Assembly (NCBI GenBank): GCA_902538085.1
Contig: CACBDV010000002.1
Location: 124,001 to 188,000, forward strand
DNA length: 64,000 nt
Direction: 5' to 3'
DNA from: an uncultured Alphaproteobacteria bacterium
GTDB lineage: Bacteria > Pseudomonadota > Alphaproteobacteria > HIMB59
A model generated the notes under the pieces. It was not told the DNA's origin. It saw only the letters and a program-made list of their open reading frames with translations, and did no database searches. Each line of letters opens with the position of its first letter. Position 1 is the stretch's first letter. Of the stretch, positions 1 to 14,372 are shown one piece after another. The translations under genes were made by a program, and so were the position numbers.

Positions 1-1
1 T

Positions 2-1168
2 ACTAAAGAAACCTATAAACAATTAAGTATTTTCAACGAAGTTTATAACCGAGTAAAAAATCAATATGTTGAAGAGGTGACTGATAAAGAGTTAATTGAA
101 AAAGCTTTGAATGGAATGCTACAGGCTCTTGATCCTCATTCAAGTTTTATGAGTGAAGAAATTTATAAAGAAATGCAGATGGACACGTCAGGTTCTTTTG
201 GTGGATTAGGGATCGAAATCACAACAGATAAAGGGTTCATAAAAGTGGTTTCTCCAATTGACGATACCCCTGCCTATAAAGCTGGAATTTTAGCTGGAGA
301 TTACATAACGCATTTAGATGGCACATCAGTAGTCGATATGACTTTAAAGGAAGCAATTGATATTATGAAAGGTGAACCAGGGACCACAATAACTTTAACA
401 ATTTTTAGATCTTCCGAAGATCCATTCGATGTCGATATTAAAAGAGATATAATTAAAGTTGCATCTGTTAAACATCGTTTGATTAACGATGTAGGATACA
501 TAAGAATAATTCAATTTAATGAGCAAACAACAACAGGATTAAAAAAAAGTATAAAAGAACTTGAAGATGGTACTGATGCTCCAATTGGTTATGTTCTGGA
601 TTTAAGAAATAATCCAGGGGGATTATTAAATGAGTCTGTATCAGTTACAGATATGTTCCTTGATAAAGGAGAAATAGTTTCAATCAGAGGAAGAGAAAAG
701 AGAGATGTTCAAGTTTACTCTGCTAAAAAAGGAGATCTAATTAATGGAAAACCATTGATTATATTAATCAATGAGGGTTCTGCTTCGGCATCTGAAATTG
801 TTGCTGGTGCATTACAAGATCATGATAGAGCAGTAATTATGGGTATAAAGTCATTTGGAAAAGGTTCTGTGCAAACCATTATACCTATTGACAGCGGTGC
901 AATCAGACTCACCATCGCAAAGTATTACACACCAAGTGGGGATTCAATACAAGCAGTTGGTATTGAGCCGGATGTTGTTGTGCCTAGAGCTGAACTAAAT
1001 GTGATTGATAGTAACTTTACGTTTAGAGAGTCAGATTATCGAGAAGCTTTAGATAATGAGACAAATGAAGAAAGTGAGGAGGAAGAGTCCACTGATGATA
1101 TTCTTGAAAGAGATTATCAGCTATCTCGTGCCATTGATGCAGTCAAAACCATAGCTGTATTAAATTAA
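2..1168 (+). CDS. ctpA: C-terminal processing peptidase, S41 family (5' end outside window)
   Basis: The reading frame is open from base 2 to the stop at 1166-1168, so the N-terminus with the expected signal peptide lies outside the window. It encodes a periplasmic serine protease that trims C-termini of envelope proteins. A PDZ domain lies at about bases 210-460 (GGLGIEI onward). The S41 catalytic domain follows, with the nucleophile in NEGSASASEI near base 785 and the general-base lysine in SFGKGSVQ near base 865; the 25-residue Ser-Lys spacing fits the CtpA/CtpB family. The tail is acidic and low in complexity. The stop overlaps the rppH start by one base (TAATG), so the two are probably translationally coupled, as in other alphaproteobacteria. 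The GTG at 77 is not taken as the start because homology continues upstream. Confidence 0.93.
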   Translation, partial: TKETYKQLSIFNEVYNRVKNQYVEEVTDKELIEKALNGMLQALDPHSSFMSEEIYKEMQMDTSGSFGGLGIEITTDKGFIKVVSPIDDTPAYKAGILAGDYITHLDGTSVVDMTLKEAIDIMKGEPGTTITLTIFRSSEDPFDVDIKRDIIKVASVKHRLINDVGYIRIIQFNEQTTTGLKKSIKELEDGTDAPIGYVLDLRNNPGGLLNESVSVTDMFLDKGEIVSIRGREKRDVQVYSAKKGDLINGKPLIILINEGSASASEIVAGALQDHDRAVIMGIKSFGKGSVQTIIPIDSGAIRLTIAKYYTPSGDSIQAVGIEPDVVVPRAELNVIDSNFTFRESDYREALDNETNEESEEEESTDDILERDYQLSRAIDAVKTIAVLN

Positions 1169-1641
1169 TGAAAATAAACCCCAAAGATTATCGACCAAAT
1201 GTTGGTATGATGATTATTAATCAAAATAAAGAAATATTTGTTGGAAAAAGAATAGACCACCCTTCAGAATTTTGGCAAATGCCACAAGGTGGGATTGATC
1301 CCAAAGAAAAATCTGAAGTGGCAGCTCTTAGAGAAATGGAAGAAGAGGTTGGTATTAAAAAAAATAAAGTTAAATTAATCTCACAGAGCAAAGACTGGTA
1401 TTACTATTCTTTACCTAAAGACTTATCAAAAACTCTTTGGAAAGGTAAATTCAAAGGTCAGCGTCAAAAATGGTTCTTGTATGAATTTAAAGGCAGTGAG
1501 AAAGATATAAATATTGAAACATCTCACCCTGAATTTTCTGATTATAAATGGGTTAAACCAGATTTTTTAGTTCCCAACATAGTGCCTTTTAAAAAAGTAA
1601 TTTACGAAAAACTATTAAAAGAATTTAAAGACTATTTATAA
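1168..1641 (+). CDS. rppH: RNA pyrophosphohydrolase (Nudix)
   Basis: This 157-residue Nudix hydrolase removes pyrophosphate from the 5' triphosphate of mRNA, priming decay; the alphaproteobacterial form is also called IalA/NudH. The opening YRPNVGMMIINQNKEIFVGKR and FWQMPQGGID are typical of RppH. The Nudix box spans residues 41-63, G-x5-E-x7-R-E-x2-E-E-x-G-I, with the metal-binding glutamates present. Length is normal for the family. The start codon overlaps the upstream protease stop. The gene converges on atpC and the two overlap by 10 bases at their 3' ends. Confidence 0.94.
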   Translation: MKINPKDYRPNVGMMIINQNKEIFVGKRIDHPSEFWQMPQGGIDPKEKSEVAALREMEEEVGIKKNKVKLISQSKDWYYYSLPKDLSKTLWKGKFKGQRQKWFLYEFKGSEKDINIETSHPEFSDYKWVKPDFLVPNIVPFKKVIYEKLLKEFKDYL

Positions 1642-1997
1642 GGCGGATTATTTACCACTTGTTCAAACGTACCCAAAGCAGTTTCATTACCCTCTAGTTC
1701 TTGATAGGTTTTAGATTGTTGGTAGTTAGAGCTATTAACATCAGACAATGGCTCTATTTGATCTACTAAGACCTCACAAACCTTTTCTTTAAGCATAACC
1801 AAACCACCTGACACAAAGAAACTCTCATCAACCTTGTTTGAAGACATAATTGCCATTTGACCAGGTCGCAAAGAACTGATGAACGGAGAATGATTAGGCA
1901 TTGCAGCAAAATCACCCTCTGCTCCTGGCAAAACTGCCATTTCAACTTCTTTTTCAAAAATCACTTTTTGAGGGGATACGACCTTCAAATTAATCAT
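1632..1997 (-). CDS. atpC: F1 ATP synthase epsilon subunit
   Basis: This is the epsilon subunit of the cytoplasmic F1 sector, 121 residues. The N-terminal beta-sandwich (residues 1 to about 85) is recognisable from LKVVSPQKVIFEKEV, VLPGAEGDFAAMPNHSP and VSGGLVMLKEK. The C-terminal helical part is only about 35 residues and does not look like a full two-helix inhibitory hairpin, so self-inhibition may be weak (inference). It is the last gene of the atpHAGDC operon, two bases after atpD. Confidence 0.95.
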   Translation of the reverse strand: MINLKVVSPQKVIFEKEVEMAVLPGAEGDFAAMPNHSPFISSLRPGQMAIMSSNKVDESFFVSGGLVMLKEKVCEVLVDQIEPLSDVNSSNYQQSKTYQELEGNETALGTFEQVVNNPPYK

Positions 1998-1999
1998 AA

Positions 2000-6394
<4,395 letters not shown>

Positions 6395-6459
6395 TTTGTA
6401 TAGTTAACCTCAATTTTTTATCACATCACTAGGCCAACCGGCATCATACAAATGACGCA

Positions 6460-8532
6460 TCAAGCGATTGATAGTGGATCAATGTCAATATTTAGAAAAC
6501 GCCTGTATTTTGGGGCTATTTTTGACATTAAGATATCTATTTTTTTTCTCAAAGCCTTATATGTCCTCTCTTTAAAATAAAAATTCTCATGAAAATGCTT
6601 CATTTTATATGGAATCAATGAGGGGACAGGCCCTAAAATATCAAGTTTACTCTTTTTCGATATATCAAGAATTTCTTGGCAAGCCTCTCTTATAGCTGAG
6701 ACATTAGGGTGGATTAATTGAATTTGAACAATTTTGTAAAATGGAGGTAAGTTGTTCTCTTCTCTTCTTTGAAGTTCTAATTTTATAAATTGATCTCTAC
6801 TTTGGTTCTTAAGTGAATTGTATATCGAATGCTTAGGATTGTATGTTTGAATTAAGACCTTGCCCCTGTTACCCTCTCTACCAGATCTCCCTGCTACTTG
6901 TTGCAAAAGCTGGTATGTTTTTTCCATAGCTCTGAAATCAGGACTATACAGACTTGAGTCTGCATCAATAATATTTACTAATTTTAAATTTGGAAAATGA
7001 AAAGACTTCCCTATTATTTGTGAGCCAATCAATAGACTAGTATTTAAATTAAATATATTTTCAATGATTTCTTTTTTATTTTTTTTTGATTTTAATGTGT
7101 CACTCGAAAATAATTGATTTGAGTATCCTGGAAAAAGGCGTGTAACTTCCTCTTGAAGTCTTTCTAACCCTATACCAATCGATATAAATTTATCAGATGA
7201 ACACATCTTACATATTTGGTTAGGCTCAAAATAATTTGAACAATGATGACAAATGAGTCTATCAATTTTTTTGTGATAAACTAAATTTGCCGCACAATTT
7301 TGACACTGTATTGGTGCATGACAACTTGCACATATTTTGGATGGAGCATAGCCACGTCTATTGAGAAAAAATAAAACTTGTCCTTTTTGTTTTAGGACCC
7401 TATTTGTTTCATCAAATACTTGTTTTGATATCCAGGCCCTAGAGCTAGGTTTTGATTGATTCATATCAACAATTTCAACTGATGGTAATTGAGTTTTATG
7501 AAATTGATTGGAAAGATGATGAATATGAAATTTTCGCTGATTAGAATTATGAAGACTCTCTAATGATGGAGATGCGCTTATTAAAAGACATAAAGCCTTT
7601 GAACATTTTGCTTTATATATAGCCATATCTCTTGCTTGATATTTTGGGCCCTCTTCTTGTTTATAAGATGAGTCGTGCTCTTCATCGCATATAATTAATT
7701 TTAAATTCTTGAAAGGAAGTAAAACTGATGACCTTGCTCCAACTAAAACGCATGGTTCGCCCGATAAAAGAGATCTGATTATTCTAGCTTTTTGAATTTT
7801 TGATTGTTTAGAGTGCCAAATAAAGGGCCTACAACCAAAATATTTAAAAAATCTTTTAGACCATTCTTCAGTTAAAGCTATCTCTGGTAAAAGTATTAAA
7901 GATTGATTTCCCCTGACTAAATTTGACTCAACAGCTTTTAAATACAACTCTGTTTTACCCGAACCTGTAACACCATCTATAAGGTGAACTTGAAAATCAT
8001 TATTTTTATTAATTTGAAGTGATTTAAAAATATTTTCTTGATCAGTGTTTAAAGAAATTTTTTGCGCCATGCCATCAAAAATAAAACTATCTGTAGTTTG
8101 GGAAATTTTTCTTTCTTCTAATAATTTCAGCCAATCTTTTTTTGATAGATTGTATTGATGAATGAGATTTTTTTGAGTTTCATAAATTTTATTTTCAAAA
8201 AGATAATAATTTTTTAATTGTGTATTAGGAAATTGTTGTATTGCCATCTTCAAAACCATACCTAAATCTATGAAGCAATGTATTGACACATACTTGTAAA
8301 AATCAATGTTTTCTGTGCAAACAGCAAATTGATAATAATTACTTATTGAAAGTACTTTTTTGAGATCAAATTTTAAATCTTTAATGTTTGTTTGAGATAT
8401 AATTACTCCTGCTGATTTTCTTTTTCTTAAAGGAATTTCAACGATAGAGCCTACCTCAATAGAATGCGAGTGTTTATAAGTCAGGCTCTCATTTATTTGC
8501 CCAATTGGCATAACTTGGTAGTAATAATCCAT
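6460..8532 (-). CDS. priA: Primosomal protein N' (replication restart helicase)
   Basis: PriA recognises stalled forks and loads the replicative helicase. At 690 residues it is slightly shorter than enterobacterial PriA, mainly in the N-terminal DNA-binding part. The Walker A motif GVTGSGKT is at residues 187-194 and the DEEH box at 283-286. Eight zinc-ligand cysteines (401, 404, 410, 413, 428, 431, 441, 444) form the two-zinc module. The late helicase motifs (GSQIIGKSFHFPNL and QQVAGRSGR) are present. It lies upstream of atpH on the same strand and divergent from xerC. Confidence 0.96.
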   Translation of the reverse strand: MDYYYQVMPIGQINESLTYKHSHSIEVGSIVEIPLRKRKSAGVIISQTNIKDLKFDLKKVLSISNYYQFAVCTENIDFYKYVSIHCFIDLGMVLKMAIQQFPNTQLKNYYLFENKIYETQKNLIHQYNLSKKDWLKLLEERKISQTTDSFIFDGMAQKISLNTDQENIFKSLQINKNNDFQVHLIDGVTGSGKTELYLKAVESNLVRGNQSLILLPEIALTEEWSKRFFKYFGCRPFIWHSKQSKIQKARIIRSLLSGEPCVLVGARSSVLLPFKNLKLIICDEEHDSSYKQEEGPKYQARDMAIYKAKCSKALCLLISASPSLESLHNSNQRKFHIHHLSNQFHKTQLPSVEIVDMNQSKPSSRAWISKQVFDETNRVLKQKGQVLFFLNRRGYAPSKICASCHAPIQCQNCAANLVYHKKIDRLICHHCSNYFEPNQICKMCSSDKFISIGIGLERLQEEVTRLFPGYSNQLFSSDTLKSKKNKKEIIENIFNLNTSLLIGSQIIGKSFHFPNLKLVNIIDADSSLYSPDFRAMEKTYQLLQQVAGRSGREGNRGKVLIQTYNPKHSIYNSLKNQSRDQFIKLELQRREENNLPPFYKIVQIQLIHPNVSAIREACQEILDISKKSKLDILGPVPSLIPYKMKHFHENFYFKERTYKALRKKIDILMSKIAPKYRRFLNIDIDPLSIA

Positions 8533-8552
8533 TTTAAATTTTGATTCTAATT

Positions 8553-8563
8553 TATAATATAAT
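8553..8563 (+). promoter_or_regulatory. Candidate -10 elements for a near-leaderless xerC transcript
   Basis: Two overlapping TATAAT hexamers (8553-8558 and 8558-8563) lie immediately before the xerC ATG at 8567. Initiation 6-7 bases after the first would fall at or near the ATG, and no Shine-Dalgarno sequence is visible. No good -35 box was found at 16-18 bases, so this rests on the -10 match alone in AT-rich DNA. Confidence 0.3.
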
Positions 8564-8566
8564 GTA

Positions 8567-9547
8567 ATGAATTTTATTGAACTGTTAGAACAGTTAAAAA
8601 TAGATAAATCCTCAATTCAAGACTTTGATAAATGGGCTACTTATTTAAAAGACATAAAAGGCCACTCGGAAAACACATACAGATCATACTGCTTTGATGT
8701 ATGTGATTTTTTAATTTTCTTTAAATTCTATAATGGAAATTCCGTATCTTTATCAAATTTAAAAGATTTAAATTTGCAGACATTTAGGGCTTGGTTGGCA
8801 GATCTAAGTCAGAATAGAAAATATAAAAATATTTATAAAAAACCATTATCGGCAAGGTCAAGGAGAAGAGCGATTAGTTCTATTAAAAATTTTTTTAAGT
8901 ATTCATCTCTAAATAATGATTTATATAAAGTTGCTTATAGCGAGGTTCAATTATTAAAAAATCCAAAAATTCCAAGATCCCTTCCTAAACCTATAGCAGA
9001 GGGAGATATTGAGCTTTTAATTGAAGAGTTAAAAAAAATATCAAAAAAAAGCTGGGTTCAAAAAAGAAATATAGCTTTGCTTTATATTTTGTACGGATGT
9101 GGGCTACGAATAAATGAAGCGCTATCTATTACTAAAAGCCATTTAATTGATAAAAGTTCTCTTACAATCTTGGGCAAAGGTAATAAAGAAAGATTAGTGC
9201 CAGTTCTTGATATTGTAGCTAACTCATTAGAAAATTATCTAAAAGAAATACCATATGATTTGCCAAGCGATGTTTCGATATTTGTGGGAGATAGAGGTAA
9301 TCCGCTTAAAGCCTCGGCTTTCCAAAGAGATTTGAAGAATGCCAGAGTTAATTTGGGGCTACCAAAAACAGCAACACCTCACTCATTAAGACATAGTTTT
9401 GCAACTCACCTATTAAAAAATGGTGGGGATTTAAGAATAATTCAAGAATTACTAGGACATAGTTCGTTATCTACAACTGAAATATACACTGAAGTAGATG
9501 ACATAAGTTTAGAAAAAACTTATAAAGAAAAAAACCCTAGTAAGTAA
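8567..9547 (+). CDS. xerC: Tyrosine recombinase XerC-type
   Basis: This site-specific recombinase, 326 residues, probably resolves chromosome dimers at dif with XerD. The SAM-like core-binding domain covers about residues 18-115. All catalytic residues are visible: R181 (CGLRINEAL), K204 (ILGKGNKERLVPV), H272 and R275 (PHSLRHSFATHLL), H298 (LLGHSSLSTT) and the nucleophile Y307 (EIYTEV). Location next to priA and an intact active site favour a housekeeping XerC over a mobile-element integrase. XerC versus XerD is decided here by context only. Confidence 0.82.
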   Translation: MNFIELLEQLKIDKSSIQDFDKWATYLKDIKGHSENTYRSYCFDVCDFLIFFKFYNGNSVSLSNLKDLNLQTFRAWLADLSQNRKYKNIYKKPLSARSRRRAISSIKNFFKYSSLNNDLYKVAYSEVQLLKNPKIPRSLPKPIAEGDIELLIEELKKISKKSWVQKRNIALLYILYGCGLRINEALSITKSHLIDKSSLTILGKGNKERLVPVLDIVANSLENYLKEIPYDLPSDVSIFVGDRGNPLKASAFQRDLKNARVNLGLPKTATPHSLRHSFATHLLKNGGDLRIIQELLGHSSLSTTEIYTEVDDISLEKTYKEKNPSK

Positions 9548-9549
9548 AT

Positions 9550-10314
9550 TTAGATTTTACCTCTAACTATAAAATGAGAATTGATTATATCTTTCTTTGA
9601 ATATTTTAACCTATTACCTTTTAGGTCTTTTACAGTACCACCTGCTCCCTCTACAACCGCTTGTGCTGCTGCAGTGTCCCATTCAGAAGTAGGTCCCAGC
9701 CTAGGATATAAGTCTGCCAAACCCTCTGCTATCATACAAAACTTTAAAGAACTACCGGCTTGAAGAGTATCAAAATTATTAAACTGAGATAAATAAGTTT
9801 TAGTCTCATGATTGAGATGACTTCTGCTCGTAACAATCTTTAATTTATCGGATGGTGATTGCACAGAAATAGGTTTGATATTGTCATTTAATAACTTGTA
9901 TGAACCTTTGTTAAGACCCCCAAAAAATAAAGTCTTATCTTTTGGAATGTAAACAAACCCTTGGGTGGGATAATTGTTGTTAATCAAAGCAATATTAATT
10001 GTAAATTCACCATTCTTATTGATAAATTCTTTAGTACCATCCAAAGGATCAACTAACCAGTATTTTGGATCATCAGTATACTTTTGCTCACCCTCCTCTG
10101 AAATTATGGGGTAAGCTGAAATAGATGATAATAAATCAAAAATGTGTTCATGTGATGCTAAATCTGCTTCTGTTAATGGACTTTTATCGTCTTTTAATTC
10201 AATACTTTGATCATAATTATCATAAATATTAAGAATTTTTTGGGAGCATATCTCAAGATTTTCACTGATTTCATTGAAAAACTCAAATTGTCGTATTATG
10301 TTATTATTTGTCAT
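9550..10314 (-). CDS. cysQ: 3'(2'),5'-bisphosphate nucleotidase
   Basis: This inositol-monophosphatase-fold phosphatase, 254 residues, probably converts PAP to AMP, removing the by-product of PAPS use. Metal-binding motifs are intact: SEEGE (residues 72-76), VDPLDGTKEF (88-97) and SEWDTAAAQAVVEGAGG near the C-terminus. It sits back to back with cysD-cysNC, so PAPS production and PAP clearance are neighbours. An inositol monophosphatase role is possible, but EEGE and VDPLDGTKEF favour CysQ. Confidence 0.88.
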   Translation of the reverse strand: MTNNNIIRQFEFFNEISENLEICSQKILNIYDNYDQSIELKDDKSPLTEADLASHEHIFDLLSSISAYPIISEEGEQKYTDDPKYWLVDPLDGTKEFINKNGEFTINIALINNNYPTQGFVYIPKDKTLFFGGLNKGSYKLLNDNIKPISVQSPSDKLKIVTSRSHLNHETKTYLSQFNNFDTLQAGSSLKFCMIAEGLADLYPRLGPTSEWDTAAAQAVVEGAGGTVKDLKGNRLKYSKKDIINSHFIVRGKI

Positions 10315-10396
10315 TTTTTTAAAATTTTACTTTTTTTTATATACATTTAGATTATTTTTTGTATTTTTCCAATAATACGACAAATGGTCAATTATA

Positions 10397-11869
10397 ATGA
10401 ATCATACTTTATTTTTTAAAATTAACCCATCAATAAAATTTCCAGCTTGGGATAGCGATAGTCATTATAAATTCCTTTTTAGTAAAAATTTATTTAAAAC
10501 AAAAAGATCTTATGAAAGGTGGTTGGAAAAAATATCAATTTTTCCAGACAATTTAAATATAGAAAGCTTTTTAAACATACATGCAGCCCATATAAATAAA
10601 TTAATTTATGAAGATTCCATAAAAAAATTTGAAAAACAAAGATCACTTATTTTGTTTATCCAATACGTTGAGATAAATAATAATAAATTTTTATTTGCAA
10701 ATGATAGACGTAATGGAAGACTATGGGTTAAAGTTAAGTCAAATAAAATAAAAGATATTTCTGAGAGTTTAAAATATTTCTCAAAATTAAGAAAAAAAAA
10801 TATTATTATTTTCCCAGACGCTTATCTTCTTAAAATTTTTCTTGATCAAAAAATTAATGAAAATCAAATTAACAATAAATTCAAACTTTCAATTCATTTT
10901 CCTGAGTATTTATTTTATATAAATGATCTCAAAATTCATGATACAAAACTACACAATAAATTTAATTTACCTCCAAATAGTTATCTGTCAGATCTAGAAG
11001 CGGAAAGTATTCATATTATCAGAGAAGTAGTTAGCGAAACAAAAAATCCTGTCATGCTTTACTCAATAGGAAAAGATAGTTCAGTGATGTTAAGGCTTGC
11101 TCAAAAAGCTTTTTACCCTAGCCTCCCTCCATTTCCTCTACTACATGTTGATACTCGATGGAAGTTCCGAGAAATGTATTTATTTAGAAGTTGGGTAAAA
11201 AAAAATAGTGGTATGAAGCTAATAACACATATTAATCCTGATGGTATTAAATCAAATATTAATCCCTTAGATCATGGCTCTGCTCTCCACACTGATATAA
11301 TGAAAACTCAGAGTCTAAAACAAGCCTTGGACAAGTATAAATACGATGCTGCTTTTGGTGGAGCAAGAAGAGATGAAGAGAAATCAAGAGCTAAAGAAAG
11401 GGTTATTTCATTCCGAAACCCCTCTCATCAATGGGATCCCAAAAATCAGCGTCCAGAGCTTTGGTCTCTATATAACTCTAAAGTCAATAAAGGTGAAAGC
11501 ACAAGGGTTTTTCCATTATCTAATTGGACAGAATTAGATATTTGGCAATATATATACCAAGAACAAATACCAATAGTTCCCTTATATTTTGCAAAAGTTA
11601 GACCTGTAGTCGTGAGAGATGGAATGATTATTATGGTCGATGATGATCGATTTAATATTCAATCTAACGAAAAAATTGAATTAAAAAGAATTAGGTTCAG
11701 AACACTTGGTTGTTATCCCTTAACTGGTGCTATTGAATCAAATGCAAATTCACTTGAAGACATTGTTCTTGAACTTCTTCAATCCAAAACATCCGAAAGA
11801 CAAGGAAGAGCTATCGATACAGATTCAAGTAGCTCTATGGAAATCAAAAAAATTGATGGTTATTTTTAA
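10397..11869 (+). CDS. cysD: Sulfate adenylyltransferase subunit 2 with long N-terminal extension
   Basis: The C-terminal 295 residues are a normal CysD, which with GTPase CysN forms adenosine 5'-phosphosulfate from sulfate and ATP. Homology begins near residue 197 ([15 protein letters not shown]); the PP-loop SIGKDSS is at 223-229, and [18 protein letters not shown] and [16 protein letters not shown]-type motifs follow. The first 190 or so residues are extra: lysine- and aromatic-rich, no signal peptide, no recognised domain. They contain no internal Met from which a normal-length CysD could start, so the extension appears truly translated. The stop abuts cysNC, whose ATG is the next base. 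Confidence 0.9.
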   Translation: MNHTLFFKINPSIKFPAWDSDSHYKFLFSKNLFKTKRSYERWLEKISIFPDNLNIESFLNIHAAHINKLIYEDSIKKFEKQRSLILFIQYVEINNNKFLFANDRRNGRLWVKVKSNKIKDISESLKYFSKLRKKNIIIFPDAYLLKIFLDQKINENQINNKFKLSIHFPEYLFYINDLKIHDTKLHNKFNLPPNSYLSDLEAESIHIIREVVSETKNPVMLYSIGKDSSVMLRLAQKAFYPSLPPFPLLHVDTRWKFREMYLFRSWVKKNSGMKLITHINPDGIKSNINPLDHGSALHTDIMKTQSLKQALDKYKYDAAFGGARRDEEKSRAKERVISFRNPSHQWDPKNQRPELWSLYNSKVNKGESTRVFPLSNWTELDIWQYIYQEQIPIVPLYFAKVRPVVVRDGMIIMVDDDRFNIQSNEKIELKRIRFRTLGCYPLTGAIESNANSLEDIVLELLQSKTSERQGRAIDTDSSSSMEIKKIDGYF

Positions 11870-13735
11870 ATGTATAAAGCCGGTACAATTAGCAGATACT
11901 TAAAAAGTCAAGCCTCCCTTGATCTATTAAGGTTTATCACTTGTGGATCTGTTGATGATGGTAAAAGTACATTAATTGGGAGGATGCTTTATGAATCTCA
12001 AATGATATTTGATGATCAAGTTGCTTCATTAAAAAACGACTCAAAAAAATATGGAACACAAGGTGAGAATATAGATTTTGCATTACTGGTCGATGGTTTA
12101 TCAGCTGAGAGGGAACAAGGTATTACTATAGATGTTGCATATCGATTTTTTTCAAGTAGCAAAAGAAAGTTTATTGTAGCAGATACACCAGGTCACGAGC
12201 AATATACTAGAAACATGGCGACTGGGGCCTCAACAGCTGATTTAGCTATCTTGCTTGTTGATGCCCGTAATGGCATACTTACACAAACTAAGAGACATTC
12301 TTTTATTGCATCTCTTCTTGGAATTAAAAATATTATCTTGGCAATTAATAAAATGGATTTAGTTAACTATGATAAAAATATTTACGAAAAAATAAGCTCT
12401 GAATACAAATTTTTCTCAAAAAAATTAAATTTTGAAAATATTCAAAGTATTCCTATATCAGCACTTAAGGGAGATAATATTCACAAAAAATCTAAATACA
12501 TGAAATGGTACAATCGTAAAACCCTATTTAACTATTTAGAAACTACTAAAACTAAAATACAAAGCTCAAACAGTTTTGTACTTCCTGTTCAAAGTGTCAA
12601 TAGACCTAATTTGAATTTTAGAGGATATTCAGGAACCGTCGCTGAGGGAAAAATTAAAAAGGGTGATGAGTTAATTTCTCTTCCGTCAAATCGAAAAGTA
12701 AAAGTAAAAGATATTTTTGTAGGTGAAAGATCACTTAAAACTGCAAATTTTAAGCAAAGTGTTACACTTACCATAGACAAAGAGATAGATACCTCTAGGG
12801 GCGATATACTCTGCTCAGAAAACTCCACAATTGATATGGCCGACCAATTTAACATGAATGTTATTTGGATGTCAGAGGATAAGGGTTTTACTGGAAGAAC
12901 TTATTTAGCGAAAATTCATAATATCTCAACCAGTATTAAAATTATGAACATAAAAAAAATATATGATGTAAATACGTTAGAATTTGCTGCTGGAAATGAA
13001 CTTAAACTCAATGATGTTGCAGAAATTTCTATCTCATTTAATAAAGCTGTTCCCTTTTCGACTTTTAAAGAAAATAAAATTTTGGGATCTTTAATAATTA
13101 TTGATCCAATTAATAATCAAACTATTGGAATGGGAATGATAAACTTTTCTCTGCGTAGATCACAAAATATTCAACTTCAAAACTTAACCATTAATAAAAA
13201 TTTAAGAGAGAAGATAAACGGTCATAAAGGTCAAGTGCTGTGGATGACTGGTCTCTCGGGATCAGGAAAATCCACAATAGCTAATGAACTAGAAAAAATA
13301 TTATACTCTCAAGGTAAAAAAACATACATTCTTGATGGAGACAATATTCGACACGGATTAAATAAAGATTTAGGTTTTACAGACAAAGATAGAGTTGAAA
13401 ATATAAGGCGAGTTGCAGAGGTGGCAAAACTTATGTGTGACGCTGGACTAATTGTGATCACTGCTTTTATATCACCATTTAGATTAGAAAGAGAAATGGC
13501 ACGATCACTTTTTGAAAAAAATGATTTTAAAGAAATTTATATTTCTACTCCTTTAAAAGTAGCTGAAAAAAGAGATCCAAAGGGTTTATATAAAAGGGCA
13601 AGACAAGGTAAAATACCAAATTTCACAGGGATAGACAGTATCTATGAAAAACCTATCAATCCTGACCTAGAAATTGATACCTCTAAAGTTTCTTTAAGTA
13701 AGGCTGTAAAAAAAATATTGAATATTATTAATTAA
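11870..13735 (+). CDS. cysNC: Bifunctional sulfate adenylyltransferase subunit 1 / adenylylsulfate kinase
   Basis: This 621-residue fusion couples the GTPase that drives APS formation with the kinase that turns APS into PAPS. The GTPase has GSVDDGKST (residues 26-34), [12 protein letters not shown] and NKMD. EF-Tu-like barrel domains follow. The kinase has P-loop GLSGSGKST at 461-469, then [15 protein letters not shown] and FISPFR. CysN-CysC fusions are common in proteobacteria. With cysD directly upstream and cysQ divergent, the set makes PAPS. No PAPS reductase or sulfite reductase is seen in the window, so the use (reduction or sulfation) is open. Confidence 0.95.
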   Translation: MYKAGTISRYLKSQASLDLLRFITCGSVDDGKSTLIGRMLYESQMIFDDQVASLKNDSKKYGTQGENIDFALLVDGLSAEREQGITIDVAYRFFSSSKRKFIVADTPGHEQYTRNMATGASTADLAILLVDARNGILTQTKRHSFIASLLGIKNIILAINKMDLVNYDKNIYEKISSEYKFFSKKLNFENIQSIPISALKGDNIHKKSKYMKWYNRKTLFNYLETTKTKIQSSNSFVLPVQSVNRPNLNFRGYSGTVAEGKIKKGDELISLPSNRKVKVKDIFVGERSLKTANFKQSVTLTIDKEIDTSRGDILCSENSTIDMADQFNMNVIWMSEDKGFTGRTYLAKIHNISTSIKIMNIKKIYDVNTLEFAAGNELKLNDVAEISISFNKAVPFSTFKENKILGSLIIIDPINNQTIGMGMINFSLRRSQNIQLQNLTINKNLREKINGHKGQVLWMTGLSGSGKSTIANELEKILYSQGKKTYILDGDNIRHGLNKDLGFTDKDRVENIRRVAEVAKLMCDAGLIVITAFISPFRLEREMARSLFEKNDFKEIYISTPLKVAEKRDPKGLYKRARQGKIPNFTGIDSIYEKPINPDLEIDTSKVSLSKAVKKILNIIN

Positions 13736-14168
13736 GTCGAATTTCCAATTGTTGAAATTTAGTCATATCAAAAACTATGTTTTCAAAAACAACATCTTCA
13801 AAATTTAAATCAGGGTTTAATGAAAACCCGAATGGTTCTAGAGGTTGACCTTTAAAATCTCTCGAAAATTCTCCATTTCCATCAGTATCTTGAAAGGCAA
13901 ACAGGCCGATGTTGATATGTGGAAATGCTTTCAAATTAATCTGATTAAATTTGTTTATATCCTGCTCTACAACAATAAAAAGAGGTGCTGAATTTTCCTC
14001 GAAATAATATTTCCTATCATACCCCAGAATGTGAATTGGGCTTGAAGCATCAACAAAACCTTTGATTTTTGCTGTGAGATGATCTGAATATGAAGTTTTT
14101 ATTACAAAAAAAGCCTGAAAAATCAGGAAATAAACGATCAATTTAATACTAGCCAGATAGCTGTGCAT
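13728..14168 (-). CDS. Secreted DUF2141-like protein
   Basis: This 146-residue protein has an N-terminal hydrophobic segment (about residues 8-26, [13 protein letters not shown]) fitting a signal peptide. The C-terminal half resembles the DUF2141 family, small exported beta-rich proteins of unknown function: [24 protein letters not shown] and FEDVVFEN occur in the usual order. It overlaps the cysNC 3' end by 8 bases, converging. Function is unknown. Confidence 0.7.
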   Translation of the reverse strand: MHSYLASIKLIVYFLIFQAFFVIKTSYSDHLTAKIKGFVDASSPIHILGYDRKYYFEENSAPLFIVVEQDINKFNQINLKAFPHINIGLFAFQDTDGNGEFSRDFKGQPLEPFGFSLNPDLNFEDVVFENIVFDMTKFQQLEIRLN

Positions 14169-14337
14169 AACTTTTAAAAGATTAATGTATTTTCACAAAA
14201 GTTGTACAAACAATTTAATTGGATTTAAAACAAAAGAACAAACTATAAAAAAAACTTGAAAAACATGGTTTTTTTTTTAATTAATTTGAAATGTCTTATC
14301 ATCATTCAACCAATAAACTACATGCATGATGAATAAC

Positions 14338-14346
14338 TGTGGATAA
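14338..14346 (-). other. DnaA-box-like 9-mer in AT-rich intergenic region
   Basis: TGTGGATAA on the plus strand is the exact complement of the consensus DnaA box TTATCCACA. It lies in the 204-base gap 14169-14372 upstream of a DUF1330 gene, close to long A and T runs (14230-14290). Only one perfect match was seen and no origin-linked gene is nearby, so this may be a single regulatory site or chance. Confidence 0.3.
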
Positions 14347-14372
14347 ATCTGTTTAAAAGTATTAATTTATCC

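Noticed and set aside
8567-9547. xerC as an island integrase
   Set aside because: No att repeats or tRNA adjoin it, and the priA neighbour and composition fit a housekeeping gene.
14169-14372. Claiming this gap as the chromosome origin
   Set aside because: Only one perfect DnaA box was found and no origin-linked genes are nearby.
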